Shown here: positions 1 to 14,300 of the stretch, in pieces | Numbering within the stretch: position 1 is the stretch's first letter | How the letters are laid out: each line of letters opens with the position of its first letter | Source: Fasciolopsis buskii | Lineage: Eukaryota; Platyhelminthes; Trematoda; Plagiorchiida; Fasciolidae | DNA length: 64,000 nt | Direction of reading: 5' to 3' | Assembly (NCBI GenBank): GCA_008360955.1 | Contig: LUCM01011801.1 | Span: 70,318 to 134,317, forward strand | Program-made: the position numbers and the translations under genes | Notes under the pieces: model-generated | Told to the model about the DNA's origin: nothing | Database searches by the model: none | Seen by the model: only the letters and a program-made list of their open reading frames with translations

Positions 1-3000
1 GGTAATTTTAGAGACAATTATTTATAATTTAGTCTCTTAGTTTTTATGCTTAGGCTGTTTACCGTCGAACAAGAGAAATTATCGACTGTCTGATTCTTCC
101 ACCGGGATGAGATTTAATAAAAGCGAAAGGAGGCAGCTTAACTGTGAATATTCCATCCAAACGATAGTTCACGACATCTTGGAATCAGCACCCAGTCTTA
201 GGCAGATTTTATTGAACTGTACTTCTAAAAGCAACAAAAATGACCCTTTTACGACACCAATAAAACTGGGGCAAGCTCAACCCATTTCATCTGACTTCAG
301 TACATAGCGTTTTCGTTTTTACATTTTGAATTATTGTTTCGCAGGTTTTCGAGATGATTTTGTCTACTTGTACTGCTTAGAAAAGCGACCCAAACATTCA
401 CAAAGGTTATTCGTGCAATATATATATATATATGTATACGTGTTACTCAGAGTTACTGGTTACACGTGTTATTGCTATTGAAATGTAATTCCCATCGGAT
501 TTCCTGTCCACATTTATCACGAGATATTTCGCTGAAAGAAGGAGAAATATTATCAGCAAAGTAGTTCCATCCAAATGCTGTCCATAAGTTTAACGGTATA
601 AAAATACCTTTATTGGATTTTGGTGATACTTGTGGTTAATCTTTGAGCAAAGGTTATCCGCAGTAATTTGTGTTTAAATGGCAGAAGCATAAAAAATAAA
701 AGCGACTATTTTTCTGGATTCATTATTTTTTACTTTTGACAGTGATGATATGCCAGGCTGCTAAGCATCAATCAAAACAGGACGAATAAATGGGATGAAA
801 ACCCGAGACAAGCTAAGGGATTTCGTTGCCTCGCGTTGTAAGGACGAACCTGGTAGTCGAAATAATCCAGAGTGCACAAATATGGTCATTTACAAATTAA
901 TCATAAAGGTATGAAAAGCAGAGCAAACCACGAGAATGATTCAATTTATAACCGCTACCTAAATGGAATATGAACATTCCACTGAAGTTTCGTTACCCAC
1001 AAAGCCATTGTTAAAAGTACGAAAATGTCGACGCGGGACAGAGTGAATTAACCACTGTCAAGTCTATGGTGCAATGTGGTCAGATCAGAGGAAACCAAAA
1101 TTCACCCTGGCCGGAGAACATAACAGGTCGCACTCATGATGATTACGCGAATTTCACTTCGGCGTTACATGTGGAAGTCGCAACAAGGATTAACAACAAA
1201 CAAGTCACACAAAAACAAGCTACGTTGGCTGCACACAGGTGCTCACCAAAAAATTCTAAGCCACAGAGGCACAGGAGAACAAAAAGAAGTAAGGCCTGAG
1301 CTTCCGTTGAACCCGACTACTTTCAAATTACTTAAGTAGAAATGAAAAAGTCTAATTCCTTATCCTGGTCAGGACAAGATTTCCTGGGCTTTGCGTCGGC
1401 TATCTGCCCTGACCATTTCCACAACGTTTCCAAATGATCAACGTCTTAACTGGCTTCTTCTGAGGAAGTTCTGCGCATTGCCTCCTCGTGGGAGAGATGT
1501 TTCTATGAAAACATGGTCTTTGGCAGTCAGCCTAGGGGAGATAGCTTAACTCTGATGCCAAACTAAGCACCTGTGCTTTACAAAGCATTCGACGCTATGC
1601 TCACTGTGGTCCACCAGTCAGTGCTAACTTGTTGTTCTTCCAACACATGCTTTTTTCTGATTACTCGACCGCGGAAAATTGATTGCAAAAATTCGCATGT
1701 GGTTATGTTACCGAAAATTTTATTAATTCGTGGCATCAGTGACGGGTGAAGAACCGTTCGCACGTGATCACGGCCTATTTGTATTTAAGTTAGTAACTTA
1801 GCTGGCACCCAATCCGCTTCCTGCCATGTGGAAAATAAATTTTGTCTGTTTGCCCAGCGTCTAACTTCCGTCTAACCTGTTATACGATCTGATAACAATG
1901 ATACTGTGAAATTGGAAATCGTGAGACAAAGTCTTAATTTATGCATAGTGACACCGAAAAAGTGATTCATTAAATTCCAGAAGTGGCCCTTGTTGAGGAG
2001 GTAGTTTTTAAGTTCACTGTTTAATTGAATTCGTCCATATGAAGATATTCCATATACACCAGTGTTATTGGTGAAACAGCTTAATTTGAGTTCCACCGAA
2101 ACCCGCGGCAAGAGTAGTCGCACCGAAGGCTGTTTTCAGTCGCATATTCCAGTTTTATCATTTCTCTACCCAAAAGATTCTAACATCTGCTTTGTGAATG
2201 CATATTCATCTGTTATTTCAGGCCGAGTCATTTTAAGGGATTTCCAGATCAGCTGCTAGCAGAAGCTTGAAAATCGAGCTATTAATATAAAACCAGTTGA
2301 GATTGATACAATATTCTTCGAGCTTTCGTCGAAATCGAATAATGATTAGGAAAAAATAAAGCATAAACTAGCAAAACAATTTCGTTTTTTGCGTTCTATC
2401 CAAGCACATCGCATACTATGCAGCTTCCAGTTCCTGCTTTCTAGCATAAACTAATTTCTTAAAGTTGATCAAATAGTAATCAGTGCATTCCGATGTAGAA
2501 TACACTACTCTAGCTCTGGATTGGAGTATCTTGAAGGAAAGTGCTTCACTAACAAAAATCTCTCTTATGGAAAGCAAATCTTTCGGTCTCACCGATGTTG
2601 AATTCGGAAAATGAACATTTTAAAATTCCGGCGTGCAGTGACAACGACCTGTTTGCTTCTAGTTAATCGAAATGTCCGAGAAGTTCCTTCGTTCGGCACA
2701 CTTCGTTATCGATTTTTGCATAATGCAAGTGAAGTACACGAAGGTCAAGGCCTTTTAGATATTCCCTTTTTGAATTTTAACTATACAAACGTCTGCATTT
2801 GTCATGCTAGTTTCTAAATGTTTTGACTTCATTTGAGCAACTGAACTATTCCTTTTGCCAAATGAATCATTTTATAAGTTGCCTAGAAAATGCTTTTGGA
2901 TACCTGGCAATTAATGTTTCAAATTTACTTAGTGCCAGACTATTAAGGACCTCATGTTTAAAGAGCTTAAAATATTAACTAGTGTTTGTTATTGTCAAGA

Positions 3001-6000
3001 CAATAGTAATTCCATAACGTTCGAACTATAGGAATGTCGGTAATATTTTGTAAAATACTAGGGATTATAACGCTAAACGTCCGAGCAGTTCACCAATCTG
3101 TTGCTGGATTTTACTTAAGAAACAATGTAGAACCCAGTAATTTGTTAGTGATAAAATCAGTCCTTTATTTTTAGTTTTGTGTCCTAATGAACAATTTCGA
3201 ATGGACGAAAAAGCGAACATTTCTGCATTATTTAGATAATTGTTTTCTTTTCTTTTATTCCCATGAGTATTTAAAAACTCGTTATTTTGCACGTAACCGT
3301 ATTACATAATTTGTTCACTATCCAATTGTTTTTTTAGGACGAACTATTGCGGCCAGGTGTAAAATAAACAGACTCACAAACAACAATGGTTGCAAATTCT
3401 GTCCGTCTATCTGCCACATAGCGGACAATTTTACTTAGAAGACAAAAGATTGTGTTCACAACAAACTTTGTCTTCTCGGTGTCCTTAGACTTTGAGTTTA
3501 GGCAATCACTGAAAATGCTGAGATGTCTGACTTAGCATCCGTTCATTCTTGTGCGTGGGCACTCGCGTGGGCAAACGAGAAATTCCAACATTGGCTCTGC
3601 AGTCTGGGACTGACACGAAAAAGACGAAGGATAACAGAATATAGATCATTAAATCGATATTTAGTCGAGAGAAATCGACTGACACACGAGTTGAACTATA
3701 GATCATCACTGAATAAATGTATGCCTATTAGGTTTTGATTACTGCACCTGGCGTTTAGATCACAAAAGGTTTACTACTAGCCAGGGTGGCATTATCAATT
3801 TAAAGGCGCATTTAGACGGAACAGTAAGTTTTCTTAAGATCCTTGGCTCTAGGTTCATATTCAAATTTGTCGCCTGTTTAGGGCTTCAACTCTGATGCTT
3901 TACCTGTACTTACTTGGCTGCTATCCTTAGAACCCCGGACGCTGAGCCACAGGTTATTGCATTTGTTGTTCCAATGTGTTGACTTTCATTTGTTTCACTC
4001 CACACACATCCTGCTTGAAGAAGTTGGATATACAAGTGTATTTCGAGATAGTACAAGCTCACTCCTGATTTGCAGTTTTCGCACTTTTGTGCACCACTTG
4101 TTCTTTGTTCGATTGCATATACAATCAACTTCGATTAAATGTTTCGAATTGTATCTGGCCTGCAAAAGTCCCTTTACTGGTGAAATCCAACTTGCGGACT
4201 GTATCTAGGTTGGACGCTTGACCTTTACAATTTTGGTTCACAGACAGCGGTTTAACTAGGTCACTTCTTGTATGTACGGCCAGCACCGGTTTCTCAGCGG
4301 AATCTTGGTTGACACGATGCATACGGTTTCTCAGGTGCAAAAATGGGTTTTGAATTCCTTATGAATCCACTGTAAAGATTGTTAAATCGGTAATGTTCTA
4401 CTCGGGAGCTAATGCACATGGGATTCCAACTTTGACGAGATGGGTAAAAACTACTGTAAACTAAATCAGCCCCAGGAAATGTCGTTGGGTAAATGGCCGG
4501 GTGTGAAATAAATGAGTGAAGACTAATTCAACGGTTATATTCAACACAATGAAAAATATTGCATTCCTTTTTTCAATTTGACAAATTTTCAGTACTGACT
4601 CTAAGCCCAGCGAAAGCCTCAGCAGTGTCCATCCGGTGTTCAAGAAGCAGGACTTTATTATTGCTATCACCAATATTTTGCTTAATGGAAAATTATTTCG
4701 GTTACCCACAACATCCCCGGATGTCCTTTGAGTCATCGTGGGCCTCGTTATACTAGTTGTTTAACCATTCGTTGAAACTAAATGCCACGTAGTAAACTGT
4801 ATCAAAATGAAATAATTTAGGGTTAAACAAAGTCGACTGGAGGTTTAAACACTGAAAAACCCAAATATTTCTGTGAAGCGAGGCAGTTAGAACGAGCTTA
4901 TCTGACTTACTCGGTAGTTCAGCGGCCCTCGGTAATATAAGAATTTTTAATGAGCGCACAATGATTTTAAACGCACAATACATAGTCGTCATAATCACGA
5001 AACTAGCTAAATACTGGTGATCATTTTGTGCTATTCAAAATAAATTAGACTAGCTGATTGGTCCGATTCAACAAACGAAGGAAATCACGAGCGAGAATGA
5101 TTGATTATTTTGAAGTTGACAGTAAATGAATACTATCGGCTACTTGGTTTTAAAATCCTTCGGTAAAACAAATGATTCAAATTGTTTCAAAGCGATAGGC
5201 AAACAAACATGATTTGGATTTTGAAGGCCCATTTTTTCAAAAATGAACTACAAACAGGTGAACACGAAACCTTTAAGGCTTTTACAAATTTGGACACTTG
5301 GCTAGTAGGTGATTACAATTTGCGCTTAGTGTTACACAGGCAGACAACTATTATAAAACTAATCACCCTAAGCGGACGTTTTCCCTTGAACTGAGTACTC
5401 TAATCTTTTTTTCGACTTGTTCTGACAACCTGCCAAGTTAATCCTCAAAAAAACTGCTTTCTCGTAACAAGTAATCGAATGAGTGAAGTTTAAATTTCAG
5501 TTTGAATGAAGCGATTTGCGCTCAGTTGATCGGGTAACGAATTGCACTTTGGTGAATTATAACCAATATAGTTTATGCAATATGTAGAATAAACCTGTCG
5601 GCCTTAATGAATTTAGTAGACAAACAAGTCCGCTGGCCCAAAGATGATTCTCTCAAAGATGTGAATAAGCAATTTTCTATTTCAGTAGCCGTAGTAGTGT
5701 GGAAATTGTTGAATAGGTATGGAGAGAAGAAAGTATGACGCGCTGCAGTTATGTCATTGAAGACCACCGGAAAAAATGATCGTATTACTCATGCTTAAGT
5801 TCAAAATACCAATAACAGCAAAGCATAACTGATTAAATATGATTGCTTGAATCGTAATTTTAGATCAGTAAACAAGTCGTGCATAAAAATAATCAGAACA
5901 GTGTACGGCTACTTCAGTGCTGTTAATCAATAGATCGTTATATTTGCTCGGAACAAAGAAATCATCTGCACGTTGAATCAATGTTTGTGAGATCACCGAC

Positions 6001-8150
6001 AAAAGCTACCATACATTATTTCGTCAATCGCTGTTGATATTCCGTTGCTGGACTAGACCTGGACCGAGTCAGATATAGTCAAATTACGTTCCATTCTCCC
6101 GGCTGGAAATCATCAGAATGACACGACGGACGTGGATCTCCGAGTGTTCACAAAAATTAAAAACAGCTCTGTTGGGATGTGTTCAAGATTTTCGGCAATT
6201 TATTAACTGGGCAACTCCAAACAGAAGACCCAAATGAAAGATCTTTAGATTTTCTGCCATGAATCCAAGTTGCTGAATAACTCAACGCATGTACGTGCAT
6301 AACAAAAGTTACAGTTTGGAGCGTTAATCAGATAACTGCCTAGAAACCACCCAGTTTATACTCGCGTGCTTTTTCCGAATTCAAGAGTTCATATTTTTCC
6401 ATACCAACTAAATGATTGATTGGAAAATGCATTATACACTGTCAAATGTTGTTCTTATGGCTCTTTGAAAATACTTTATTTCCTGAGCAACGACTCGCGT
6501 TTTCCGTCGCCTTACAATCTAACAAATTTTTCATCAGAAAACCGCGTTGCATGTAAGCCAGGACGGGGTAGCTGAAGTTGCCAATTATTAGAACCCACGA
6601 AACTCGGAACCGCACTCGCTAATCATTGGTTAAGAAGTGCAGCTGTCTGGAATTCGAAGACAGGATAATTACGGTTCTGTTTCCTATCGTGTTTCCCTCT
6701 TTTCAAGCCAAAACGTTGAATTAGTTAGTTCAGGAAAACGTTCGATAGTCATACAAATCTATTTTTCTCAAACTCATAGGCACTAAAATCATGCCTAATA
6801 ATTTTCGAGGATTGTGTGAAAAGTTTCACGCAAGAAAGAAAGACAGTTTTGGACTCGAACACTTTTGCTTTAAAATTCACGACTGATTAAAGAAACACAA
6901 GTATTTGGTAATACCAAGTAGCCTCAGCCGTTTTATTCTGTTTGGAAAACACTACAAAATTCACATAAACATTATTCTGGTTTATATTTCCCCATCTACG
7001 CCAGTATATGACTATCCCAGCTTGCTTTTGTCGCGGTGTTTAGTTAGCTGTTAGACAATATCAGACAAACAAGAAGCGTTTGCCTCTTTAAGGTTCAAAA
7101 ATATCATTATTTCTACCAAAATTACGATGCTTTTTAAAACGTGAAAATCTCGAGTCGAATTTTACTGATCCATTAAAGGAATTGCAGTGCATGAAGTTGT
7201 ATTGTTCCATTTACCAGACCCCGAAGTTATAGTATTTATTTCGGTTGAGTATGAAAGAGCTAACGCATCTAATCAATTTATCTCTCATAGGGTGTTTCGC
7301 TTGAATGCTTCTTGTACATTATACGGCACACGTGTTCAGATACATCGCATCCAAGAGTCATCAGGTATCCGTGCATTGAAGGTTGGGCGGTTGACCGGAT
7401 TGGTTTGATCCCATAGCCCTGTTTTGTGGATTGAAAAATCGAGCATATTTTCCAGTGTTCTCTCAATTACAACTAGTCTGGCACTAAATAAATTATAAAC
7501 TGTCCTTGGGTCAGTGCAGAATTATCTGGTTAATTAGCAGAGGCAGTTCACAGTCACCAAATCGCTCCCGTAGTGCAGTATTTTAGAGCTCGTTTACTCG
7601 GCCTCGCTGACACGAGTCACTATTAGACACTTGGTAAAGATCAGCCATATTTTCGCCCGATCGGTTGCGGCGCATTGCATAGTTCTTTGGCCTAAACTTT
7701 AGATTCAGTAAAATCGAATGATGCAGTTCTAATAGATTTAACTGTTTGAAACGAATAATACTGAGCAAACGTGAAACCGGAAAATAGAATCAAACATGAT
7801 ATTTCCAACTGATTTTTCATGTCGGCTCTGCAATTTTCTGATCGCATTCCCTTTTTCAAGGTGTATAATGTTTGAAGTCAAGTGCGAGATAGTTTTCAAT
7901 ACCATGAGATTAACAACAAGACTTTTCTGCTACTGTTACTGAGCTTATAGAAGAGATAAATTAAGTAATCCCGAACAGGACAAAACTTCAAACCAGAATT
8001 CCTTTTTGGCAAAAGCAATAAATAGGGGCTACTCTTTGCCTGATAGGTTTCTATCGAGTTAATTATTCACAAGGGATGGCACAAAATTGTCTTGGATTAG
8101 TTGACCAATCACAACGCTTATTTAATTCCTGATTCGGCCGAGGTAAAGGT
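1..8150. other. AT-rich DNA without a recognisable gene
   Basis: Only short open frames are present, none with a recognisable domain or supporting splice structure. The one simple repeat I noted is the (AT)n run at 418-434. Confidence 0.6.
418..434. repeat. (AT)n dinucleotide run
   Basis: About eight uninterrupted AT units are visible. Confidence 0.85.
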
Positions 8151-8159
8151 GATCAAACG

Positions 8160-8370
8160 AATAGTTTTCCTATCCCACTGCTATCACCCACACCCCACCC
8201 CGTACCGCCAATCGCTGTTCTCACCAGACTTCGGACGCATCTTGAGCCGCGGCGAGAAAAACTGTCTCTGGTGATTTAGGCTATGGGATCTCACGTCTTA
8301 CGACCTATGTCTATTGAGTAATGTGGAACAGGTTCGCTACCGTGGGCTGCTCGATCAGTCATCAATTTAC
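8160..8370. other. GC-richer patch in AT-rich DNA
   Basis: A short stretch (ccacaccccaccccgtaccg onwards) is clearly richer in G and C than its flanks. There is no long open frame. It may be a transposon relic, but I recognise nothing specific. Confidence 0.3.
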
Positions 8371-11300
8371 TGGTTTTGGTGATTTTTTCGTTACACTCCA
8401 ATCTTCATATGGTTGCCGATCATGAGGTAGGTGATTGCTATATTTAAGTAGTTAAATACGCAAGACAGTAGTTCATAAACAATCATGAAAATCGTTTCTG
8501 GTGTGGATTTAATCAGTTTGACCTTGTTATAATGTCAGAGTTTTTCAGAACCTTTACCATTAAGTGTGACTGTTTATTCTTCGCTATTCAGTTAGCCAAT
8601 TATCATTTAATTTTTTGAAGCATAAGAGTTCGCGATTTCAAATAAATCTTGCAGCGATTGTTTTTGTTTTTGCCTTTGTTCTTAGGCATAAAATTTGTTC
8701 CACTCTTGTGTTAAGGGAATGTAAACGTGATATATCCCATCTGAATGCGAATTTTAACATCACAACCTATTGACTAGCTTACATGAAAGTAATTACTTTG
8801 CAAAAACACCGAGTGCTAAAGCGAACTCAGTTCATTTTGGGGACTGCGGTGTGCGACCATTGTTGGGTAGCCATTGGTTCCTCTGATTAGCTATCAAGTT
8901 GACATTTGACGGATCAGCAATTCAAACAATATTGTACCTGGATCTTTCAACACAGGTGCATATTCGTTATCACTAATTATTTTTCAAACAATTATTGATA
9001 AATCGAAATAAGTTCGAATAAAACAAAAGACTCAGTTGCGGCAATATTTGTTAGCCTTCAGTCTGCGTGATAAAATACGACCTGTATTATTTGCGTCAAA
9101 AGTCAAATGCCGCCAGTTGTCGACATGTTTGCAACAATGAGAAAGTTCCGCATTTCGAATGAAATTCACGTCGCCGTGCGATCTCAGCATTGTACAGAAT
9201 ACTTGTCGAAGGCCTTCGGATTTCCGGCAGTAATGTTTGCTTCTATCGTTGACTAATCCATAGGGCTTTTTCGTTAGCTTGACTTCTCTCTTTTGATGTA
9301 TGCCCTTTAAAGGTTACTAACCAGTTCCGTCTAAGCTTTGCTTCCATGATCAGTTTTGAGGCTGCCTGACATATCTTTGGTAAGGCGTCTAATTTGTGGA
9401 TAAAAACTGCTTTGGTATTGGCTTTAGAAATGAAAATAAAATTTCCGTTGCAGGTAAAAGTTGATAGTATATGAAATCTAAAAATTCCATGTTTTATATT
9501 TCACTTGATATTAGAAATTATGAATCTGACTTGCGAATATTCTTGATAAAATGTGTATGTCGACAAAATTAACCCCAAACCTATTTAAACGGACGATAAA
9601 CTGGGATGAAAAGTTACCGGAAAACAATTCACCATTCTGCGTTGTTTGTGAACTTCATACTGCAGAACATAAATGCAATATGTAGATTCACATTTCAGGC
9701 TAATTACCAGATGCCAGTCTAATCTTTAGGCTAGATTAGATACTGAACGACAAACCTGCCGTGGGATGATTCGCTGAAAAGAATTCAAAATTTTACCAAC
9801 AGATATATGCTCCTTCGAAATACATTTGCCAAGTTGTTGAATTATCTTATTTAACGAAGAAAGCACTTTGATACGCACTGCAACTTTCTTCAGACTCTTT
9901 GAACCTGCGAAGCTTGTCTCTGAATTCTGATCTGCTAAAAAATCGGTTTGATTAATTTGTATAATCAGAATGCTTATACAACCATGAAGGTTTATTCATT
10001 CCATCTCCGAAGACATACGTTGAGAAGATTCCTTTGATCAGTCAATGAGGGTAAGGCGATTCAATCCCAGCTCTTGACGTCGGCTATGCAATGCTAAAGT
10101 AAAATTAATATTTTACGTCGCATTTTACTCAGTGACTGAAAGCAGCGATTCACTCGACACGCATAATAATTTCTGCTGTAGTTTTGAAGATTCCATAGAC
10201 AGGAAATAAACACATTTTCCCCTTTCATCCTGGGCATCAAACGAATTTTCTGATGCAAAACAAAGCAATCAGTACGTTAGGATGCCTCATTCCCGAAAAA
10301 TTTGTCTATGGATAGTTGGCTTTCTAATTCGTGTTTTTTGCTAAAATTCTTTCACTAATTGAATCTTGCTTTGGATTCTGCCGGGGAAGTGCACTTTTCC
10401 CACCAAAATAACAAGCAAGTTGTTTTCAAATAGTGATAACAATTTGAGGTTTTCAGCTGCACGGTTGAGTCATTTTTAAGGATAATGATATCCATTGTTA
10501 ATTTATTTTCATAAGATCCGGTCAGGTGACCTCATGAAATAATTTTCCAGGACTAATCTCTTTCCCGTGCTCTTCCCGCGCTTGACCCTCATTAAGGTCA
10601 ACAGTTGTTTTACCCTCGCCGAAACAATGCACGCACATTGGAGTCTAACTGTTGATTTGAGGGTCATAAAAACGGGTCGTAAATCAGGCCGCATAGGTTG
10701 GAAAGCATGAAAGCGGGTTGACAAATTCTCGTTTGCTGCGCTTATCTCGACTCACGATTAGTGTTGGGTAAAATACTTTCATGCTACTGAGGTGGACCAC
10801 CAGAATAGTGAAATTAGTAAAATACATCGGACATTCTTTCCGGTGACAAAAAGCAGTATCAATTACTACCTGTAATTTCAGCTAATCAGTGAAATGGCTG
10901 GCTGCTGGTGGCAAAATGTGCATGATCTAGGTTATCCTGGTCGACGGGTTTGCAAACCTACACAGAATTGCATAAGGAAACAAATTGCGGTGTAAATACC
11001 ACATATCTTATTATTATTTTTCGTTGTTCCAGTTTAATGTTGGCCGTTCATGGATTTAAAACAAACATAGGTCTAGTCGTTTGCAGTTGATGCAGTGTTA
11101 GGCGTAAACGAAGTGCCCAAATTTCACGATTTCTGTAATTCCATTCACTGAAAACGTGCAAAGGCTTTTCCAAGTATTTGCTCATCTAAAATCTTTCAAC
11201 TAGAGTAGAAAAATTCCTGAGTCCGTTTCACCTGCAGTTCCCAGAAGAGAATTCAATTTGACGGGTGCACTAGTTAAAATGCACGTCGGTTATAACATAA

Positions 11301-14300
11301 TAAAAAGAGAGAGTTTTGCACAAGCCAATTGCCATTGCCTTAGTATCAGAGCTAGTGTTAACAGAAGTTGAACAGGTCAAACGTCAAAACTAATGGCAAT
11401 TCCGAAAGCACACAACCAAGCTAACTACAAATACGCAACTACGTTGGTATCGCGACTGCTGACAAAAATTTGTCCATTTAAAAGCAAAGTCAGTACGAAA
11501 CTCTCAAAAGCCTACAATCTCAGCCATGGTCAACACGTTTTCAATTAACGTTGTGGCAATTGTATACAGTTTTGTGTGAATGGATGTTTTGATCATTTTT
11601 ATGTGATTTGACGAATCTACTAAACGAGGAAGCTTGACTCGGGAATAGGAATGAACGCTAATACTTGTAAATGGGAATAACATAAGGATATGAAACGATA
11701 AAGGGAAGCATTTAATATGTAAAAGTTGACGCCCACTGGTATTGCGGACAAGGATAAAAAACGAATCCAAAATACAGCAGAGAATATCTGGCCTGAAGAA
11801 CATCAGACTGTAAGATAGAATTAACAAACCCTATTTTGAAGGAGCAGGAAATATTTTTGTGAATATTGTGACGTCTTGTGCTATCATGACCAATTAATAA
11901 ACAGAAGTGCAGAAACAACTTTCGTTTGATTTATCCATTGTGAAACGAATGGGAACTGAAGGCAGTAAAAGCTTCCCGAGTAACGCTGCACTAGAGTGAC
12001 TCCGACTCGTACAGTTCAAATCCAAATGTCATGACTTTGCGCTACCCCAGAGACGGACAAGAGATTAATAATGATAGGTTGCTAAAGTCGTGGCTAATCG
12101 TGTGATGGTCAGCAGATGCTTGTGGGCATACTGATCTCAAATAATTGACAGAGGTGATTGTGGACAGTTTGTATTTATTAATTGTTGAGCGTCTTACGGT
12201 ATGTTTTTAATGATTATTTAACGGGACGGTTAGTTTTAGCTTGTTACCCCATCCCTCTAAGCAACTGCGTTTAAGAACACCTGTCAAATGCATACAAATC
12301 AAAACAAAGTACCAGGACCGGCTAGCAGTAAATGCTTTGATTTGGGGTCAGTTTTGATTGCCATCCTGAATGCGAAGGATCAAATGAATATTGGTGAAAA
12401 TCCTCGTTGACGGCTGGCCACATTTTGGACTTTCGAGATATAAATTCTAGTGACGGATCTCAAAGAGTCGGGGATAGCGCAGTAATTCAGAAACCGGTTT
12501 ATGGTGAACGACTTTGTTTCTGTCAAATCTCCCGTTTCATATTTATAGAGTAAAAATCAGGATCATCCGAACCTTTAGCATAAGTTTTCGTTCCCTGCAA
12601 ATTTAGGTTTTCTTAGCAATCAATGATTTGGTTGTATGATAATAGAGGTTGTAAATTCCACGTGAGATAAACAGCTTTTCCTCTATCTTTAAGAGCATAG
12701 TGAAATTTAGCTGACAAAAGCTAGAGTAAAAATGACAACTCTAATTTTTACGGGAATTAAAGGTTTTCTGGCCTGCTGACTGATCTATTGGACAGTAACT
12801 ATTATGTGCTGGGCCTAAATTCGGTCCAAGCGTGTCAATCTAATTTGAGTGAATAAGGGAAATTCCTAGTAGAGGAAGCTGCGATTGCTTGCATTGACTT
12901 GTGTTTCCTTCGTACTTGCAGATTGAATTTTCGGTTCATTCAGATAAAGAGAGAACACTGCTTTATTGTAACGTGTAGAATGTTTTCTGGTTCAGAGTTG
13001 AATTTTAATAAAACAATGAGACAAGTCTTTCTTGGTTAGAAGGACGGGGAATTTTACGGAGGGAATCAATAGATGGATACATCATTCAAGATTCTTTGTC
13101 GTTAAAAACATCAACCCGGGAACAAGTGAATTAATGGATGTGATTGATTTCTTCCATGAAATGTACACTACTGGCAAATTTTTGTCTAATGCGAGGCATT
13201 TTGTATCCTTGTTTGGTTAAATTTGCTGGCAAAGTTTAACCAAAATCTCGGACTGATGAAAGAGTTTTGGTATCAAAAGGTGTTGCTGTATTTTGTCCGC
13301 TGTTTCACTATCACTACGAACATATGAGTGATTAATTCGGTGCGTTTAAACGACCTTGAAGCTGTGCTATCAGTGATTTAAATCAAAATCTTTCCCAAAC
13401 GTAGATTTCCATGCTTGTGATCAAACATGTTCATTAAACACTGGTTACTGCAAAATACCCGAATTATGCAATGATTATTCTCAGCCTACAAGCACTAGGG
13501 TAATCGTGAGTAGAATACTCGGGAAACATGGACAAGCGAGTTTTATATCTTTCATGAATGCAAAGCAGAATAAAGCATGCCCCTGGCATTTTACTAATCC
13601 AAAGGGATTTCATTTTTATATTCAGGCTTGTTTCCTTAGACAACTAAATTCGCCCGTGTTTAACTGGCAGATGTGAGTAGGGAAAGCTTTAAATAAATGC
13701 ACGGCATTTGATATTTTTTCTTTATATTTTGAAGGTACTTGAACACTAAGATTATTAACAGAGAAAAATTTCAAATGCATCAGATTTGAGGGTACCTATA
13801 TATTACACTTATATGCATGTCTTATTCTTATTAACACTCGACTTATTCATTAAGTTGACAGTTTAGTGTCGGAGTGTTTCACAGTGTTCAAGCATGAAGA
13901 TGCTTGTAACATAAGTATGGGAATCCCGGATGAATAATGAGCGACAGTGACCGGGAAATTGGTTGCATGCTTCCGAGAATTTCTATTTGTTCAACTGCGT
14001 ATGCTGAGTAAAATTAATTACGAGAATATAGTTATTTATATCTGTTTCTGCATAAGATTTGTAAGTATCAACTTTATCTTCCAAATTCAATAATGGACGT
14101 CACTGGCAATCGCTTGTTGCCAAGACATTACGCTGCTTAGAAAATCAAAGTAAACAGCGATAATTTTGTATGTAGAAGAAATGGTGGAATAGAAAACGAA
14201 GTTCTCTTATCAGTAATGTTCTAACCCGACCGCGGACTGCCCGTGTGATTTGTCGCTAGCTACGTGTTCAGAAAAGTGTTCGATGACTTCCTGACACCAA

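Noticed and set aside
12010..12035. gttcaaatcc box-B-like motif (a similar one at about 17541)
   Set aside because: There is no box A or fold at the right distance, and an isolated 10-mer is expected by chance.
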